The notes below the pieces were generated by a model that saw only the letters and a program-made list of their open reading frames with translations, did no database searches and was not told the origin of the DNA. A stretch of DNA of 64,000 nt from JBCBSZ01 sp039818945 (GTDB lineage Bacteria > Actinomycetota > Acidimicrobiia > Acidimicrobiales > Poriferisodalaceae): positions 1 to 64,000 of the forward strand of contig JBCBSZ010000004.1 in NCBI GenBank assembly GCA_039818945.1, read 5' to 3'. A program made the translations under genes and the position numbers. Shown here in pieces: positions 44,916-53,572 of the stretch. How positions within the stretch are numbered: position 1 is the first letter of the stretch; each line of letters opens with the position of its first letter.

Positions 44916-46829
44916 GTGAAGACCAAGCGGAGCCTGTTCAGGCTCCTCGCCTTGTTGTTCGCCTTCGCCCTGATCGCCGCCGCGTGCGGCGACTCGGACG
45001 ATGACGGCGGCGACGGCGACACCGAGACGACCGAAGCCGATTCCGCCGAGGCGGGCGAGGGCGACGGCGAGACCGAGGAGACCGAGGCGCCGGCGACCAC
45101 CGTCCCGCCCGCTCCCGACGTCGAGGCCGGCGCCACCGGCGGCACCCTGATCTGGGCCCACGAGCAGGAGCCTCCTGACCTCCATCTCGATGACCCGAAC
45201 AACAACCTGTCGATCACCTCGTGGATCCGTTCCGCGATGATCGAGGGCCTCTACGGCATCTCGGGCGCGACCGAGTTCTACCCCGAGCTCCTCGCGCAGG
45301 AGGGTGAGGTCGTCGACAACGGTGACGGCACCTTCACCATCAACTACGTGCTGCGCGACGGCCTCGTGTGGTCGGACGGCACCCCGCTGACCGCGGCCGA
45401 CGTCGAGTACACGTGGAACATCTTCAGCGAGGGCTGCACGCCCGAGGACGACGGCACCTTCACCAGCGATGGTGAGGGCTGCGTCTACCTGCTCGGCTCG
45501 CGTCAGGGCTATGACCTGATCAGCGACTTCACCGTCACCAGCGACACCGAGTTCTCGACGACCTACGTGCAGTTCTTCGCCGGTTGGCCGGCCCTCTTCA
45601 ACGAGGTCTACGCCGCCCACGCCTACGGCGCGGACGCCGCCGAGGTCAACGCGAACCTGCCGGAGTGGAGCAACGCCGACGGCATCCTGCCGTCGTCGGG
45701 CCCGATGATCTTCGAGAGCTGGGACCGCGGCGTCCAGATGAACCTGGTCCGCAACGACGGCTACCACGGCACGAACAGCCCGGACGCGGTCAACACCGGC
45801 CCGGCGTTCGTCGACGGGGTGCAGATCAACTTCGTCGCCGACACCGATGCGCAGATCAACGCGCTGAAGGCGGGCGAGGCCCAGATCATCATGACCCAGC
45901 CGCAGCTCGCCTTCGGTGAGCGCCTCGCCACCGACGAGAACTTCACGGTGGCCTCCGAGGCCGGCCCGGTCTTCGAGCACTGGGGCTTCAACCTGCTGAA
46001 CGTGCACCTCTCGGATCCGCTGGTCCGCGAGGCCGTCGCCTTCGGCATCGACAAGACCGAGGTCATGGCGGCGCTCTACACGCCGCTGTTCGGTGACTCG
46101 CTGCCGGCCGAAGGCCTCGGCAACGTCTACTGGATGTCGAACCAGGGCCCGTACGTCGACGCTCAGGCCGAGTACACCGGTCTGCAGACCGATGCAGCCG
46201 GGGCCAAGCTCGAGGAGGCGGGTTACACCCTCGGTGGCGACGGCGTCTACGAGCACCCCGAGCGGGGACGTCTCAGCCTGCGGGTCGGCACCACCGGTGG
46301 CAACGCCCTGCGCGAGCTCCAGCAGGAGCTGATCCAGGCCCAGCTCGCCGAGTCGGGCATCGAGATCGTCATCGACAACGTGCCGGGTGCCGCCTACTTC
46401 GGTGAGGTGCCCTTCTCCGAGGAGGCGCTCGCCGCCGCCAACTCCGGTGGCGCCGAGGGTGACCCGACGATCTGGGACATCACCCAGTTCGCGTGGGTCG
46501 GGAGCCCGTGGCCGGGTTCGGGTCACACCGCCTGGCTCGGCGGTTCCGGGAACAACCCGTACGGCTACGCCAACGCCGAGTTCGACGCGAGGGCGGATGA
46601 GTGCGACGCCGTCGTCGACGATGCCGAGCGGGCCGACTGCTACAACGAGCTGAACCAGTACATCACGACGGTGACGATCGACCCGAACGGTCTGGTCGCC
46701 GTGCCGCTCACGCAGAAGCCGTCCTTCTACGGCTACCTGTCCAGCCAGCTCTCCGGTGCCGGCGTCGCCCCCGACGCCCAGGGCGCTGGTCCGCTGACCA
46801 ACGTCGTGGACTTCCAGTTCGCGTCGTAA
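44916..46829 (+). CDS. Peptide/solute ABC importer, binding lipoprotein (SBP family 5)
   Basis: A 637-residue extracellular binding protein tethered by lipid. The signal ends ALIAAACG (Cys24), then comes an Asp/Glu/Thr-rich linker to about residue 70. The mature part has family 5 features: GGTLIWAHEQEPPDLHL, the YPELLAQ segment, LRDGLVWSDGTPLTAADVEYTW and DPLVREAVAFGIDKTEVM. Family 5 proteins bind di- and oligopeptides, nickel or opines; the ligand is not predictable. AGGAGG lies nine bases before the GTG. It is the first gene of an importer operon and is separated from the permease by a perfect hairpin. Confidence 0.93.
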   Translation: MKTKRSLFRLLALLFAFALIAAACGDSDDDGGDGDTETTEADSAEAGEGDGETEETEAPATTVPPAPDVEAGATGGTLIWAHEQEPPDLHLDDPNNNLSITSWIRSAMIEGLYGISGATEFYPELLAQEGEVVDNGDGTFTINYVLRDGLVWSDGTPLTAADVEYTWNIFSEGCTPEDDGTFTSDGEGCVYLLGSRQGYDLISDFTVTSDTEFSTTYVQFFAGWPALFNEVYAAHAYGADAAEVNANLPEWSNADGILPSSGPMIFESWDRGVQMNLVRNDGYHGTNSPDAVNTGPAFVDGVQINFVADTDAQINALKAGEAQIIMTQPQLAFGERLATDENFTVASEAGPVFEHWGFNLLNVHLSDPLVREAVAFGIDKTEVMAALYTPLFGDSLPAEGLGNVYWMSNQGPYVDAQAEYTGLQTDAAGAKLEEAGYTLGGDGVYEHPERGRLSLRVGTTGGNALRELQQELIQAQLAESGIEIVIDNVPGAAYFGEVPFSEEALAAANSGGAEGDPTIWDITQFAWVGSPWPGSGHTAWLGGSGNNPYGYANAEFDARADECDAVVDDAERADCYNELNQYITTVTIDPNGLVAVPLTQKPSFYGYLSSQLSGAGVAPDAQGAGPLTNVVDFQFAS

Positions 46830-46851
46830 CCGAACACTGAGCACCTGAGAC

Positions 46852-46883
46852 GGGGCGGGCCCGCAACGCGGCGGGCCCGCCCC
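46852..46883 (+). terminator. Perfect 13-base stem-loop between binding protein and permease
   Basis: GGGGCGGGCCCGC pairs fully with GCGGGCCCGCCCC around AACGCG, 22 bases after the binding-protein stop and 35 before the permease start. It likely acts as a partial terminator or 3' stabiliser so that more binding protein than permease is made. Confidence 0.65.
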
Positions 46884-46918
46884 CGACCGGGATCTCTCGA
46901 CCCGAGAGGACATCTCGA

Positions 46919-47884
46919 GTGCTGGCATACGCGACCCGGCGGCTCCTGCTCGCCATCCCGCTCACCATCGTCGCCTCGGCCTTGGTGTTCGTCATGGTGG
47001 CGACGATCCGTGATCCGCTGGCCGAGCTGCGCCAGAGCTGCCCGCAATGCTCCGAGTCGGCCTACGACCGGCTCATCGACCTCTACGACCTCGACCAGGA
47101 CGTCTTCCCCGAGCGCTACCTGTCCTGGCTGGGCGACACCATCACCGGCGACTTCGGCACCGCGACCTCACAGGGCGAGCGGCCGGTCACCGAGATCTTC
47201 TTCGAGCGAGCGCAGAACACGCTGCTCATGGCCGTGCCGGCCTTCATCATCATGGCCCTGCTGGCCACGGTGCTCTCGGTGTACTCGGCGCTGCGCCAGT
47301 ACTCGGTCGGCGACTACCTCGTCACCGGCGTCTCCTATCTGGGCATCGCGCTGCCCACCTTCTTCTTCGGACTCACGCTCCAGGTGTTCTGGGGCATCTG
47401 GTGGCCCGACTGGACCGGCACCAAACCGTTCTGGACGTCCGGCCTCCACGACGAGAGCATCGGCCAGCTGATCAGCAGCCTGACGCTCCCGATCATCACC
47501 CTCAACCTCGTGCTGCTCGCCGGTGAGAGCCGATTCGGTCGAGCGGCCATGCTCGAGGTCCGCAACGCCGACTACATCCGCACCGCCCGGGCCAAGGGGG
47601 TACCGGAGCGGCGGGTCGTGTTCAAGCACATGCTGCGCAACGCCATGATCCCGCTCGTCACCGTGTGGGCGCTCGACTTCTCCGCCCTGCTGGGCGGCTC
47701 GATCATCACCGAGACGATCTTCTCCTGGCCCGGCATCGGCCTGCTCCTCGTGAGCGCCATCGGTTCGGCCGACGTGGACCTGGTGATGATCATCGTCGTG
47801 TTCTTCGCCGTCCTGGCGGTGGTGTTCAACCTGTTGGCTGACCTCGCGTACGGCTGGCTCGACCCGAGGATCAGATATGGCTGA
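46919..47884 (+). CDS. dppB: Peptide ABC importer permease, DppB-like
   Basis: Inner-membrane channel subunit of the importer. The 321 residues contain six predicted membrane helices, beginning with RRLLLAIPLTIVASALVFVM, and the cytosolic EAA loop EVRNADYIRTARAKGVPERR followed by MLRNAMIPLVT, which docks on the ATPases. The extracellular loop contains a Cys pair (QSCPQCSES). GTG start with GAGAGGA upstream. It overlaps the next permease gene by eight bases. Confidence 0.93.
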   Translation: MLAYATRRLLLAIPLTIVASALVFVMVATIRDPLAELRQSCPQCSESAYDRLIDLYDLDQDVFPERYLSWLGDTITGDFGTATSQGERPVTEIFFERAQNTLLMAVPAFIIMALLATVLSVYSALRQYSVGDYLVTGVSYLGIALPTFFFGLTLQVFWGIWWPDWTGTKPFWTSGLHDESIGQLISSLTLPIITLNLVLLAGESRFGRAAMLEVRNADYIRTARAKGVPERRVVFKHMLRNAMIPLVTVWALDFSALLGGSIITETIFSWPGIGLLLVSAIGSADVDLVMIIVVFFAVLAVVFNLLADLAYGWLDPRIRYG

Positions 47885-48815
47885 CACGTTGGTCCCGAAG
47901 TCGGACGACCTGCCCGACGACACCGCCTCGGTCCTGGCCGAGGCCGAGCAGCTGGGCGAGAAGCCGGAGAGCTTCGGTCAGCAGACCTGGCGCAAGTTCC
48001 GCGGTCACCGCCTCGCGGTCATCGGCGTGCTCCTGCTCGTCCTGCTCATCGTGGCGTTCATCTTCGGCCCGTCGCTGAGCGACAAGCAGTTCGACGAGCG
48101 CGACATCGCCAACCGGGCCAAGGGCATCTCGACCGATGCGTGGTTCGGCACCGACGACCTCGGCCGCGACCTGTTCGTCCGGACCATGGTCGGCGGCCGT
48201 TTCTCCTTGCAGATCGCGCTGATCACCGCCATCTGCGCCACGGCCCTCGGCGCCCTGTTCGGCAGCTTGGCGGGCTACTTCGGCGGCGTCGTCGACGGCA
48301 CGGTCAACTTCATGGTCAACCTGCTGCTCACGATCCCGGTCCTCGCCGTGCTGCTCGTGGTCAGCGTGCGCTTCGAGGCCACCACGCCGGTTCGGGTAGC
48401 GCTGCTGATCGTCGCGTTCAGCTGGATCCGATCGACCCGTGTCGTCAGAGCACAAGTGCTCCAGCTCAAGGAGATGGAGTTCGTCCAAGCTGCCCGCGCC
48501 GCCGGTGCCGGCGCGCCGCGGATCATCCTCCGTCACATCATGCCCAACGTGGCCGGGGCCCTCCTGGTCGAGGCGACGCTCATCGCCGGCACGGCGATCA
48601 TCCTCGAGAGCACCCTGTCGTTCCTCGGCTTCGGCGTGCAGCCGCCCGAGGCCACGCTCGGCACGCTCATCGACGACGCCAAGGGCTCGATCGACACCCG
48701 GCCGTCCCGGGTGCTCATCCCGGGCGCCATCATCACCATGATCGTGCTGTCGCTGAACTTCATCGGTGACGGCCTGCGAGACGCCCTCGATCCCAAGACC
48801 CGGCAGGAGCGTTGA
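47877..48815 (+). CDS. dppC: Peptide ABC importer permease, DppC-like
   Basis: Second channel subunit, 312 residues: a cytosolic N-terminal tail of about 45 residues, then a first helix (LAVIGVLLLVLLIVAFIFG), the family block GTDDLGRDLFVRTMVGGRFSL and the EAA loop MEFVQAARAAGAGAPRIIL followed by HIMPNVAG. It pairs with DppB to form the pore. The start lies inside the end of dppB, and the stop shares a base with the next ATG. Confidence 0.93.
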   Translation: MADTLVPKSDDLPDDTASVLAEAEQLGEKPESFGQQTWRKFRGHRLAVIGVLLLVLLIVAFIFGPSLSDKQFDERDIANRAKGISTDAWFGTDDLGRDLFVRTMVGGRFSLQIALITAICATALGALFGSLAGYFGGVVDGTVNFMVNLLLTIPVLAVLLVVSVRFEATTPVRVALLIVAFSWIRSTRVVRAQVLQLKEMEFVQAARAAGAGAPRIILRHIMPNVAGALLVEATLIAGTAIILESTLSFLGFGVQPPEATLGTLIDDAKGSIDTRPSRVLIPGAIITMIVLSLNFIGDGLRDALDPKTRQER

Positions 48816-49822
48816 TGGCGGCCCCGTTGCTCGAGGTCGAGGACCTCACCGTCAGCTTCCCGGTGAAGGGCGGCGAGGTCGACGCGGTCCGGGGGGTGAG
48901 CTTCGAGGTGCGGCGGGGCGAGACCCTCGCCATCGTGGGCGAATCGGGCTCCGGCAAGTCCGTGAGCGTCATGGCGCTCATGGGGCTGCTCCCCGACGAC
49001 ACCAGGATCGGTGGTCGGGCCACCTTCGACGGCATGGAGCTGCTCGCGCTCGACAAGAAGCGCCTCCGCGAGGTGCGAGGCCGGCGGATCTCGATGATCT
49101 TCCAGGACCCGATGACCGCCTTCAACCCGGTGTTCACCATCGGAGAGCAGATCTCCGAGGCGATGCTGGTCCACGATCTCGCCACCAAGGCCGAGGCGAA
49201 GAAGCGGGTCGTCGAGCTGCTCGAGCTCGTCGGCGTGCCGTCGCCCGACCGGCGGGCCGATCAGTACCCGCACGAGTTCTCGGGCGGCATGCGCCAGCGG
49301 GCCATGATCGCCATGGCCATCGCCAACAAGCCCGACCTGATGATCGCCGACGAGCCCACCACGGCCCTCGACGTGACCATCCAGGCGCAGGTGATGGAGG
49401 TGCTGGCCGACATCCAGCGCGAGGTCGGCGCCGCGATGATCCTGATCACCCACGACCTCGGCGTCGTCGCCGGCGTCGCCGATCGGGTCAACGTGATGTA
49501 CGGCGGCATGGTCTTCGAGAAGGCCGAGACCCGACGCCTCTTCTACGAGTCCAAGAACCCGTACACCCGGGGCCTGCTCGAGTCGTTGCCCCGCCTGGAC
49601 GCAGAAGAGGGCGCCAAGCTGGTGCCGATCCCCGGTTCACCGCCCAGCCTCATGGCCATGCCCGAGGGCTGCCCCTTCTCGCCGCGCTGCGCTCATCGCA
49701 TCGACGTGTGCGGCCAGCGCAACGCCGAGCTGATCGACATCGGCATCGACCACCAGACCCGATGCCACGTGGCGCACGACCTGCCCCCGTGGGCCAACGA
49801 TCGGGCGGAGGCGCCGGCATGA
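48815..49822 (+). CDS. dppD: Peptide ABC importer ATPase, DppD-like
   Basis: Cytosolic ATPase that drives the importer. The 335 residues have Walker A GESGSGKSVSV (about 38-48), Q-loop IFQDPMTAFNP, signature SGGMRQRAMIAMA, Walker B LMIADEPTTALD and the His switch ITHDLG. The C-terminal OppD/DppD extension carries the Cys set CPFSPRC, C and C that in related proteins binds an iron-sulfur cluster. ATG 48815 is preferred to the TTG just before it; GGAG lies five bases upstream. Confidence 0.94.
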   Translation: MAAPLLEVEDLTVSFPVKGGEVDAVRGVSFEVRRGETLAIVGESGSGKSVSVMALMGLLPDDTRIGGRATFDGMELLALDKKRLREVRGRRISMIFQDPMTAFNPVFTIGEQISEAMLVHDLATKAEAKKRVVELLELVGVPSPDRRADQYPHEFSGGMRQRAMIAMAIANKPDLMIADEPTTALDVTIQAQVMEVLADIQREVGAAMILITHDLGVVAGVADRVNVMYGGMVFEKAETRRLFYESKNPYTRGLLESLPRLDAEEGAKLVPIPGSPPSLMAMPEGCPFSPRCAHRIDVCGQRNAELIDIGIDHQTRCHVAHDLPPWANDRAEAPA

Positions 49823-50886
49823 CCGACGCCGGGGCCGCACCCCTGCTCGAGGTGGACAACCTCGTCACCCGCTTCCCGATCCGCGCCGGTCTGCTCAAAC
49901 GCACGATCGGCCACGTGCACGCCGTCGAGGACGTCACGCTGCACGTCGCCCCGAAGGAGACCGTCGGCATCGTCGGTGAGTCCGGCTGCGGCAAGACCAC
50001 GTTCGGCCGGTCGATCCTGCGGCTCGTCGAGCCGACCTCCGGGACCGTGCGCTTCGACGGTCGCGACGTCATCGCCGCGGGGAGCAGCGACCTGAAGAAG
50101 ATGCGTCGCGAGATGCAGATCGTCTTCCAGGACCCGTATGCGTCGCTCAACCCCCGGATGCCGGTGCACGACATCATCTCGGAGCCCCTGCGCATCCACG
50201 GCACCGGGAAGAAGGAGGCTCGGCAGAAGGCCAGCGACTTCCTCGCCGCCGTCGGCCTGCTCCCCGAACACGGCAACCGCTACCCGCACGAGTTCTCCGG
50301 CGGTCAGCGCCAGCGCATCGGCATCGCCCGGGCCATGGCCCTCCAGCCCAAGCTGATCATCCTCGACGAGCCGGTGTCCGCGCTCGACGTCTCCATCCAG
50401 GCCCAGGTCATCAACCTCCTCGAGGACCTCCAGGAGCAGTTCGACCTGACCTACATGTTCATCGCCCACGACCTGTCGGTGGTGCGCCACATCTCCGACC
50501 GGGTCGTCGTGATGTACCTGGGGCGCCTCGCCGAGGTGGCCGACCGCAACGCCGTCTACGACCGGCCCGCGCACCCCTACACCGCCTCGCTGCTCTCAGC
50601 GGTGCCGATCCCCGACCCCGACCTCGAGTCGGCTCGGCAGCGGATCATGTTGCAGGGCGACATCCCGAGCCCGGCCTCGCCGCCGTCCGGGTGTCGCTTC
50701 CGCACCCGATGCCCGATCGCGGTCGAGCGGTGCGCGACCGAGGAGCCGCAGCTCCAGGAGATCGAGCCGGGGCACCAGGTGGCGTGCCACTTCCCGTTGG
50801 CGGCGGGCGAGACCCTGATCGAGCGGGTCCGGTCGATGGGTCGCACGATCGATCTCCTCGACGGCCGCAGCGTCGCCTCGACGTGA
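49819..50886 (+). CDS. dppF: Peptide ABC importer ATPase, DppF-like
   Basis: Second ATPase of the importer, 355 residues. Motifs: Walker A GESGCGKTTFGRS, Q-loop VFQDPYASLNPRM, signature FSGGQRQRIGIARAM, Walker B LIILDEPVSALDVSIQAQ and His switch IAHDLSVV. The C-terminal extension again has the Cys set (CRFRTRC, C, C). The ATG overlaps the dppD stop. It completes a five-gene importer with the SBP, DppB, DppC and DppD. Confidence 0.94.
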   Translation: MTDAGAAPLLEVDNLVTRFPIRAGLLKRTIGHVHAVEDVTLHVAPKETVGIVGESGCGKTTFGRSILRLVEPTSGTVRFDGRDVIAAGSSDLKKMRREMQIVFQDPYASLNPRMPVHDIISEPLRIHGTGKKEARQKASDFLAAVGLLPEHGNRYPHEFSGGQRQRIGIARAMALQPKLIILDEPVSALDVSIQAQVINLLEDLQEQFDLTYMFIAHDLSVVRHISDRVVVMYLGRLAEVADRNAVYDRPAHPYTASLLSAVPIPDPDLESARQRIMLQGDIPSPASPPSGCRFRTRCPIAVERCATEEPQLQEIEPGHQVACHFPLAAGETLIERVRSMGRTIDLLDGRSVAST

Positions 50887-50914
50887 CCGGTCGGTTGCGG
50901 CGGCCCGCTTCGGC

Positions 50915-51475
50915 GTGACCGATGACGGGGTGACCGCCGTCGTCCTCCACTCCTCGTGGCGGGGCCGGTTCTTCTCCCTCGTGCCGCCCGCACTCCTGTT
51001 CGGTGGGGGGATCTGGGGATACAGCCAGGGTGGCCGGCTCGTCGCCGTCATCCTCATCGTGCTCGGCGGGGTCATGCTCGGGATCGGGCTCTTCGACTAT
51101 CCGTGGAGAACGATCATCGGGCCGGACGGGATCGAGCGCCGGTGCCTCCTGCGGACCGAGCGCCTCGGCTGGCGGCGGGTCACGGCGGTGGCCCGACCAC
51201 GCAGCACGAAGACGGTGCAGCGGGTCGCGGGCAAGGCCGGGCTCGTCGCCGAGGTGGGCAAGCGGCGCTACCTGCTCAGCAACCGGTGCGAGAGCGGCTT
51301 CGAGTACGAGGCCATCCAGCGCGTGATCGATCGCTCGGGGGGCCGGGTGCTGCTCCGTGCGAGCGAACCGCCCGACGAGGTGGCGCCCACGTGGATGTAC
51401 CAGCGTCGCCTCGACGGCGGCGACGGCTTCGTCGATGCGCCCGCCGACCTCCCTCGCTGGGGCTCACGCCGATAG
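50915..51475 (+). CDS. Membrane protein with PH-like domain, unknown function
   Basis: A 186-residue protein with two adjacent membrane helices (FFSLVPPALLFGGGIWGY; LVAVILIVLGGVMLGIGLF) followed by a strand-rich cytosolic domain (TIIGPDGIERRCLLRTERLG, WRRVTAVARPRS, GKRRYLLSNRCESGFEY) resembling bacterial PH-like domains. No catalytic residues are seen. It lies 28 bases after dppF and just before secG; its stop overlaps no gene, and the secG promoter box is at its end. Confidence 0.65.
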   Translation: MTDDGVTAVVLHSSWRGRFFSLVPPALLFGGGIWGYSQGGRLVAVILIVLGGVMLGIGLFDYPWRTIIGPDGIERRCLLRTERLGWRRVTAVARPRSTKTVQRVAGKAGLVAEVGKRRYLLSNRCESGFEYEAIQRVIDRSGGRVLLRASEPPDEVAPTWMYQRRLDGGDGFVDAPADLPRWGSRR

Positions 51476-51478
51476 CAT
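51473..51478 (+). promoter_or_regulatory. Predicted -10 box for leaderless secG mRNA
   Basis: TAGCAT overlaps the stop of the upstream gene and ends seven bases before the secG GTG. Confidence 0.4.
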
Positions 51479-51485
51479 CGACGCC

Positions 51486-51713
51486 GTGGTCGCGTTCCTC
51501 TCCATCGTCCAGGTCATCGTCTGCGTCGCGCTCGTCGTGCTCGTGCTGCTGCACTCCGGCAAGGGCGGCGGCGTGTCCGACATCTTCGGCGGCGCCGCCA
51601 CGCAGGCCGGCGCCGGTTCGACGGTGGTCGAGTCGAACCTCAACAAGATCACCCTGATCGTGGCCCTGGTGTTCACGTTCAACACGCTGATCCTCGGCCT
51701 GATCTGGACCTGA
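51486..51713 (+). CDS. secG: Preprotein translocase subunit SecG
   Basis: Small accessory subunit of the SecYEG export channel. The 75 residues form two membrane helices (FLSIVQVIVCVALVVLVLL; KITLIVALVFTFNTLILGLI) around the diagnostic cytosolic loop HSGKGGGVSDIFGG. The GTG at 51486 gives the correct length and follows a TANNNT box. In mycobacteria secG also lies shortly after tpi; here the peptide importer is inserted between them. Confidence 0.93.
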   Translation: MVAFLSIVQVIVCVALVVLVLLHSGKGGGVSDIFGGAATQAGAGSTVVESNLNKITLIVALVFTFNTLILGLIWT

Positions 51714-51741
51714 GTCGCCGGGGCGCTCCGGCGCTCCGCCA

Positions 51742-51762
51742 CCGACGGCGCGGCGCCGTCGG
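51742..51762 (+). terminator. Stem-loop after secG
   Basis: CCGACGGCG pairs perfectly with CGCCGTCGG around a three-base loop, 29 bases past the secG stop; no U-tract. Confidence 0.5.
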
Positions 51763-51864
51763 CCACCACCCTCTGCCCATCGCCGGCCGCTCCGAGGCGC
51801 CGTCGCGCACGAGATGCGGCGGGTCCGTCCCCCAGGTGTGAAGGGTCGAAGGTCCCTCCCGGGG

Positions 51865-51894
51865 TTGACTCGTGACGAGCGTCACGGCTTGACT
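51865..51894. promoter_or_regulatory. TTGACT-flanked inverted repeat upstream of the Liv importer
   Basis: CGTGAC-GAGC-GTCACG (51871-51886) is a perfect six-base dyad lying between two TTGACT hexamers (51865 and 51889), either of which could be a -35 element. It lies about 80 bases before the binding-protein start. This looks like an operator over the promoter; no convincing -10 could be chosen. Confidence 0.4.
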
Positions 51895-51972
51895 ACGGGC
51901 GCTGGTCAGACCACCCGGGGTTGGGGCGGGGGACTGTCGGCACGAGAGGGAACCCGACAGATGGAGGGGAAC

Positions 51973-53442
51973 GTGCGTACACGCACCGGATTGATCCGCT
52001 GGCTTGCGCTGCTGTTCACGTTTGCGCTGATCGCCGCAGCCTGTGGCGACAGTGACGACGACGGTGGCGGCGACGACAGCACCGAGGCCGAAGCCGGCGA
52101 GGAGACCACCGACGAGACGGAGGCTCCGGCCGAGGAGGGCGACGGCGACTCCGACACCACCGAGGCCGCTGGTGGTGACGAGGGCGGCGACGAGGAGATG
52201 GTCGCCGAGGGCGAGCCGATCCGCATCGGCATCCAGAACCCCGAGGGTGATCCGGCCGGTTCGTTCCCGGAGTACTCGCAGGCCGCTCAGGCTGCCGCCG
52301 ACTACATCAACGCCGAGCTCGGCGGTCTCGGTGGGCGTCCCATCGAGCTCGAGATCTGCACGATGGCCATCACGCCGGACGACTCCCAGCGCTGCGCCAA
52401 CGAGCTGTCGGCCGCTGGTGTCGACCTCGCGGTCTCGACGCTGAACTTCTTCGGCAACCATTTCCCGATCTACCAGGGCTCGAACATCCCAGTGATCGTG
52501 GGCACGCCCATCACCATCGCCGACTTCACCAGCCCCGGTGTCTTCTCGATCGGTGCCGGCGGCGGCTGCCTCGGCGTGCACACCGGACTGGTGCAGTTCG
52601 CGACGCAGAACATCGCCGAGATCACGGGCGAGCCGGTCAACCGGGTCGCGGTGCCGTGGGCCGACACGCCTCCGGGTGTGGTCTGCTACGCCGACCTCGA
52701 GCAGAAGCCGCTCGACGTGCTGAACGGCAGCGAGCCGGGTGAGTCGGCGCTGGCCGGCACGATGCCCGACCTCGAGCACATCGGCGTGCCGGTCCTGCCG
52801 GCCCAGCCCGACGTCACGCCGCAGGCCACCGAGGTCCTCGACTTCGAGCCCGACGCGATCATCTTCTCGGCGCAGGGCGCCGACTGCTGGACCTTCGTCG
52901 ACGCGCTCGGCCGCCTCGGCTGGACCCCGCAGGACATCCCGCTGATCCTCTCCGGTGCCTGCACCGACTTCGAGGCTGCGGCCGCCGCCGGCGACCTGGC
53001 GGTCGGCATCTACTTCACCGGCACCCAGAACGGCCTGCTGTCTCCCCCGGAGTCGCTCGACCCCGACAGCGACCACTACCGCTACGTCACGACGTACCGC
53101 GAGAAGGCCCCGGAGTACGGCCTCGCCGAGGACCTGCTCTTCACCGGCTTCGCCGGCCAGGGCTTCACGGTGTTGATGTCGATCTACGAGATCGCCTCGG
53201 CGATCGACGGTGACGTCACCGGTGAGGCGATCGCGGCGGGCTTCGCGGCCACCGACGGCACCCAGCCGTCGTTCGCCAACGCCCCGCTCGACTGCGCCAA
53301 CGCTCCGGAGCCGTACGTCGCCGTCTGCTCGGCGCCGATCAGCGTCTCTCAGTGGGACGGCACGCAGTTGAACGAGATCACGCCGTTCCTGAACGCCATC
53401 GACCTCGTCGCTGGCACCGAGCTGCGTCCGACGCCGAACTAG
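51973..53442 (+). CDS. Liv-type ABC importer, binding lipoprotein
   Basis: A 489-residue periplasmic-binding-fold lipoprotein of the branched-chain amino acid type. The signal ends FALIAAACGDS (lipid Cys24), followed by an acidic Thr-rich linker to about residue 80. The domain begins PIRIGIQNPEGDPAGSFPEY and contains AQAAADYINAELGGLGGRPIEL and LSAAGVDLAVSTLNF. The ligand may be an amino acid, amide, urea or aromatic acid. GTG 51973 is chosen because GGAGGGG sits just before it; ATG 51961 overlaps that site. A perfect hairpin separates it from the permease gene. Confidence 0.9.
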   Translation: MRTRTGLIRWLALLFTFALIAAACGDSDDDGGGDDSTEAEAGEETTDETEAPAEEGDGDSDTTEAAGGDEGGDEEMVAEGEPIRIGIQNPEGDPAGSFPEYSQAAQAAADYINAELGGLGGRPIELEICTMAITPDDSQRCANELSAAGVDLAVSTLNFFGNHFPIYQGSNIPVIVGTPITIADFTSPGVFSIGAGGGCLGVHTGLVQFATQNIAEITGEPVNRVAVPWADTPPGVVCYADLEQKPLDVLNGSEPGESALAGTMPDLEHIGVPVLPAQPDVTPQATEVLDFEPDAIIFSAQGADCWTFVDALGRLGWTPQDIPLILSGACTDFEAAAAAGDLAVGIYFTGTQNGLLSPPESLDPDSDHYRYVTTYREKAPEYGLAEDLLFTGFAGQGFTVLMSIYEIASAIDGDVTGEAIAAGFAATDGTQPSFANAPLDCANAPEPYVAVCSAPISVSQWDGTQLNEITPFLNAIDLVAGTELRPTPN

Positions 53443-53469
53443 GCGGTACCTGACACCCGGTCGTGACCG

Positions 53470-53508
53470 GGGGCGGCCCGAGGCTCACCGAGCGCCTCGG
53501 GCCGCCCC
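53470..53508 (+). terminator. Perfect 15-base stem-loop between binding protein and permease
   Basis: GGGGCGGCCCGAGGC pairs fully with GCCTCGGGCCGCCCC around a nine-base loop, 27 bases after the binding-protein stop. It probably terminates most transcripts or protects the upstream mRNA, as in the peptide importer operon. Confidence 0.7.
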
Positions 53509-53572
53509 GTCCGGGGGTCGAGAGCGACCACGAAGCTCGGCGTAGGGGACAGGGGAGCAGGGGAGCCATGAC

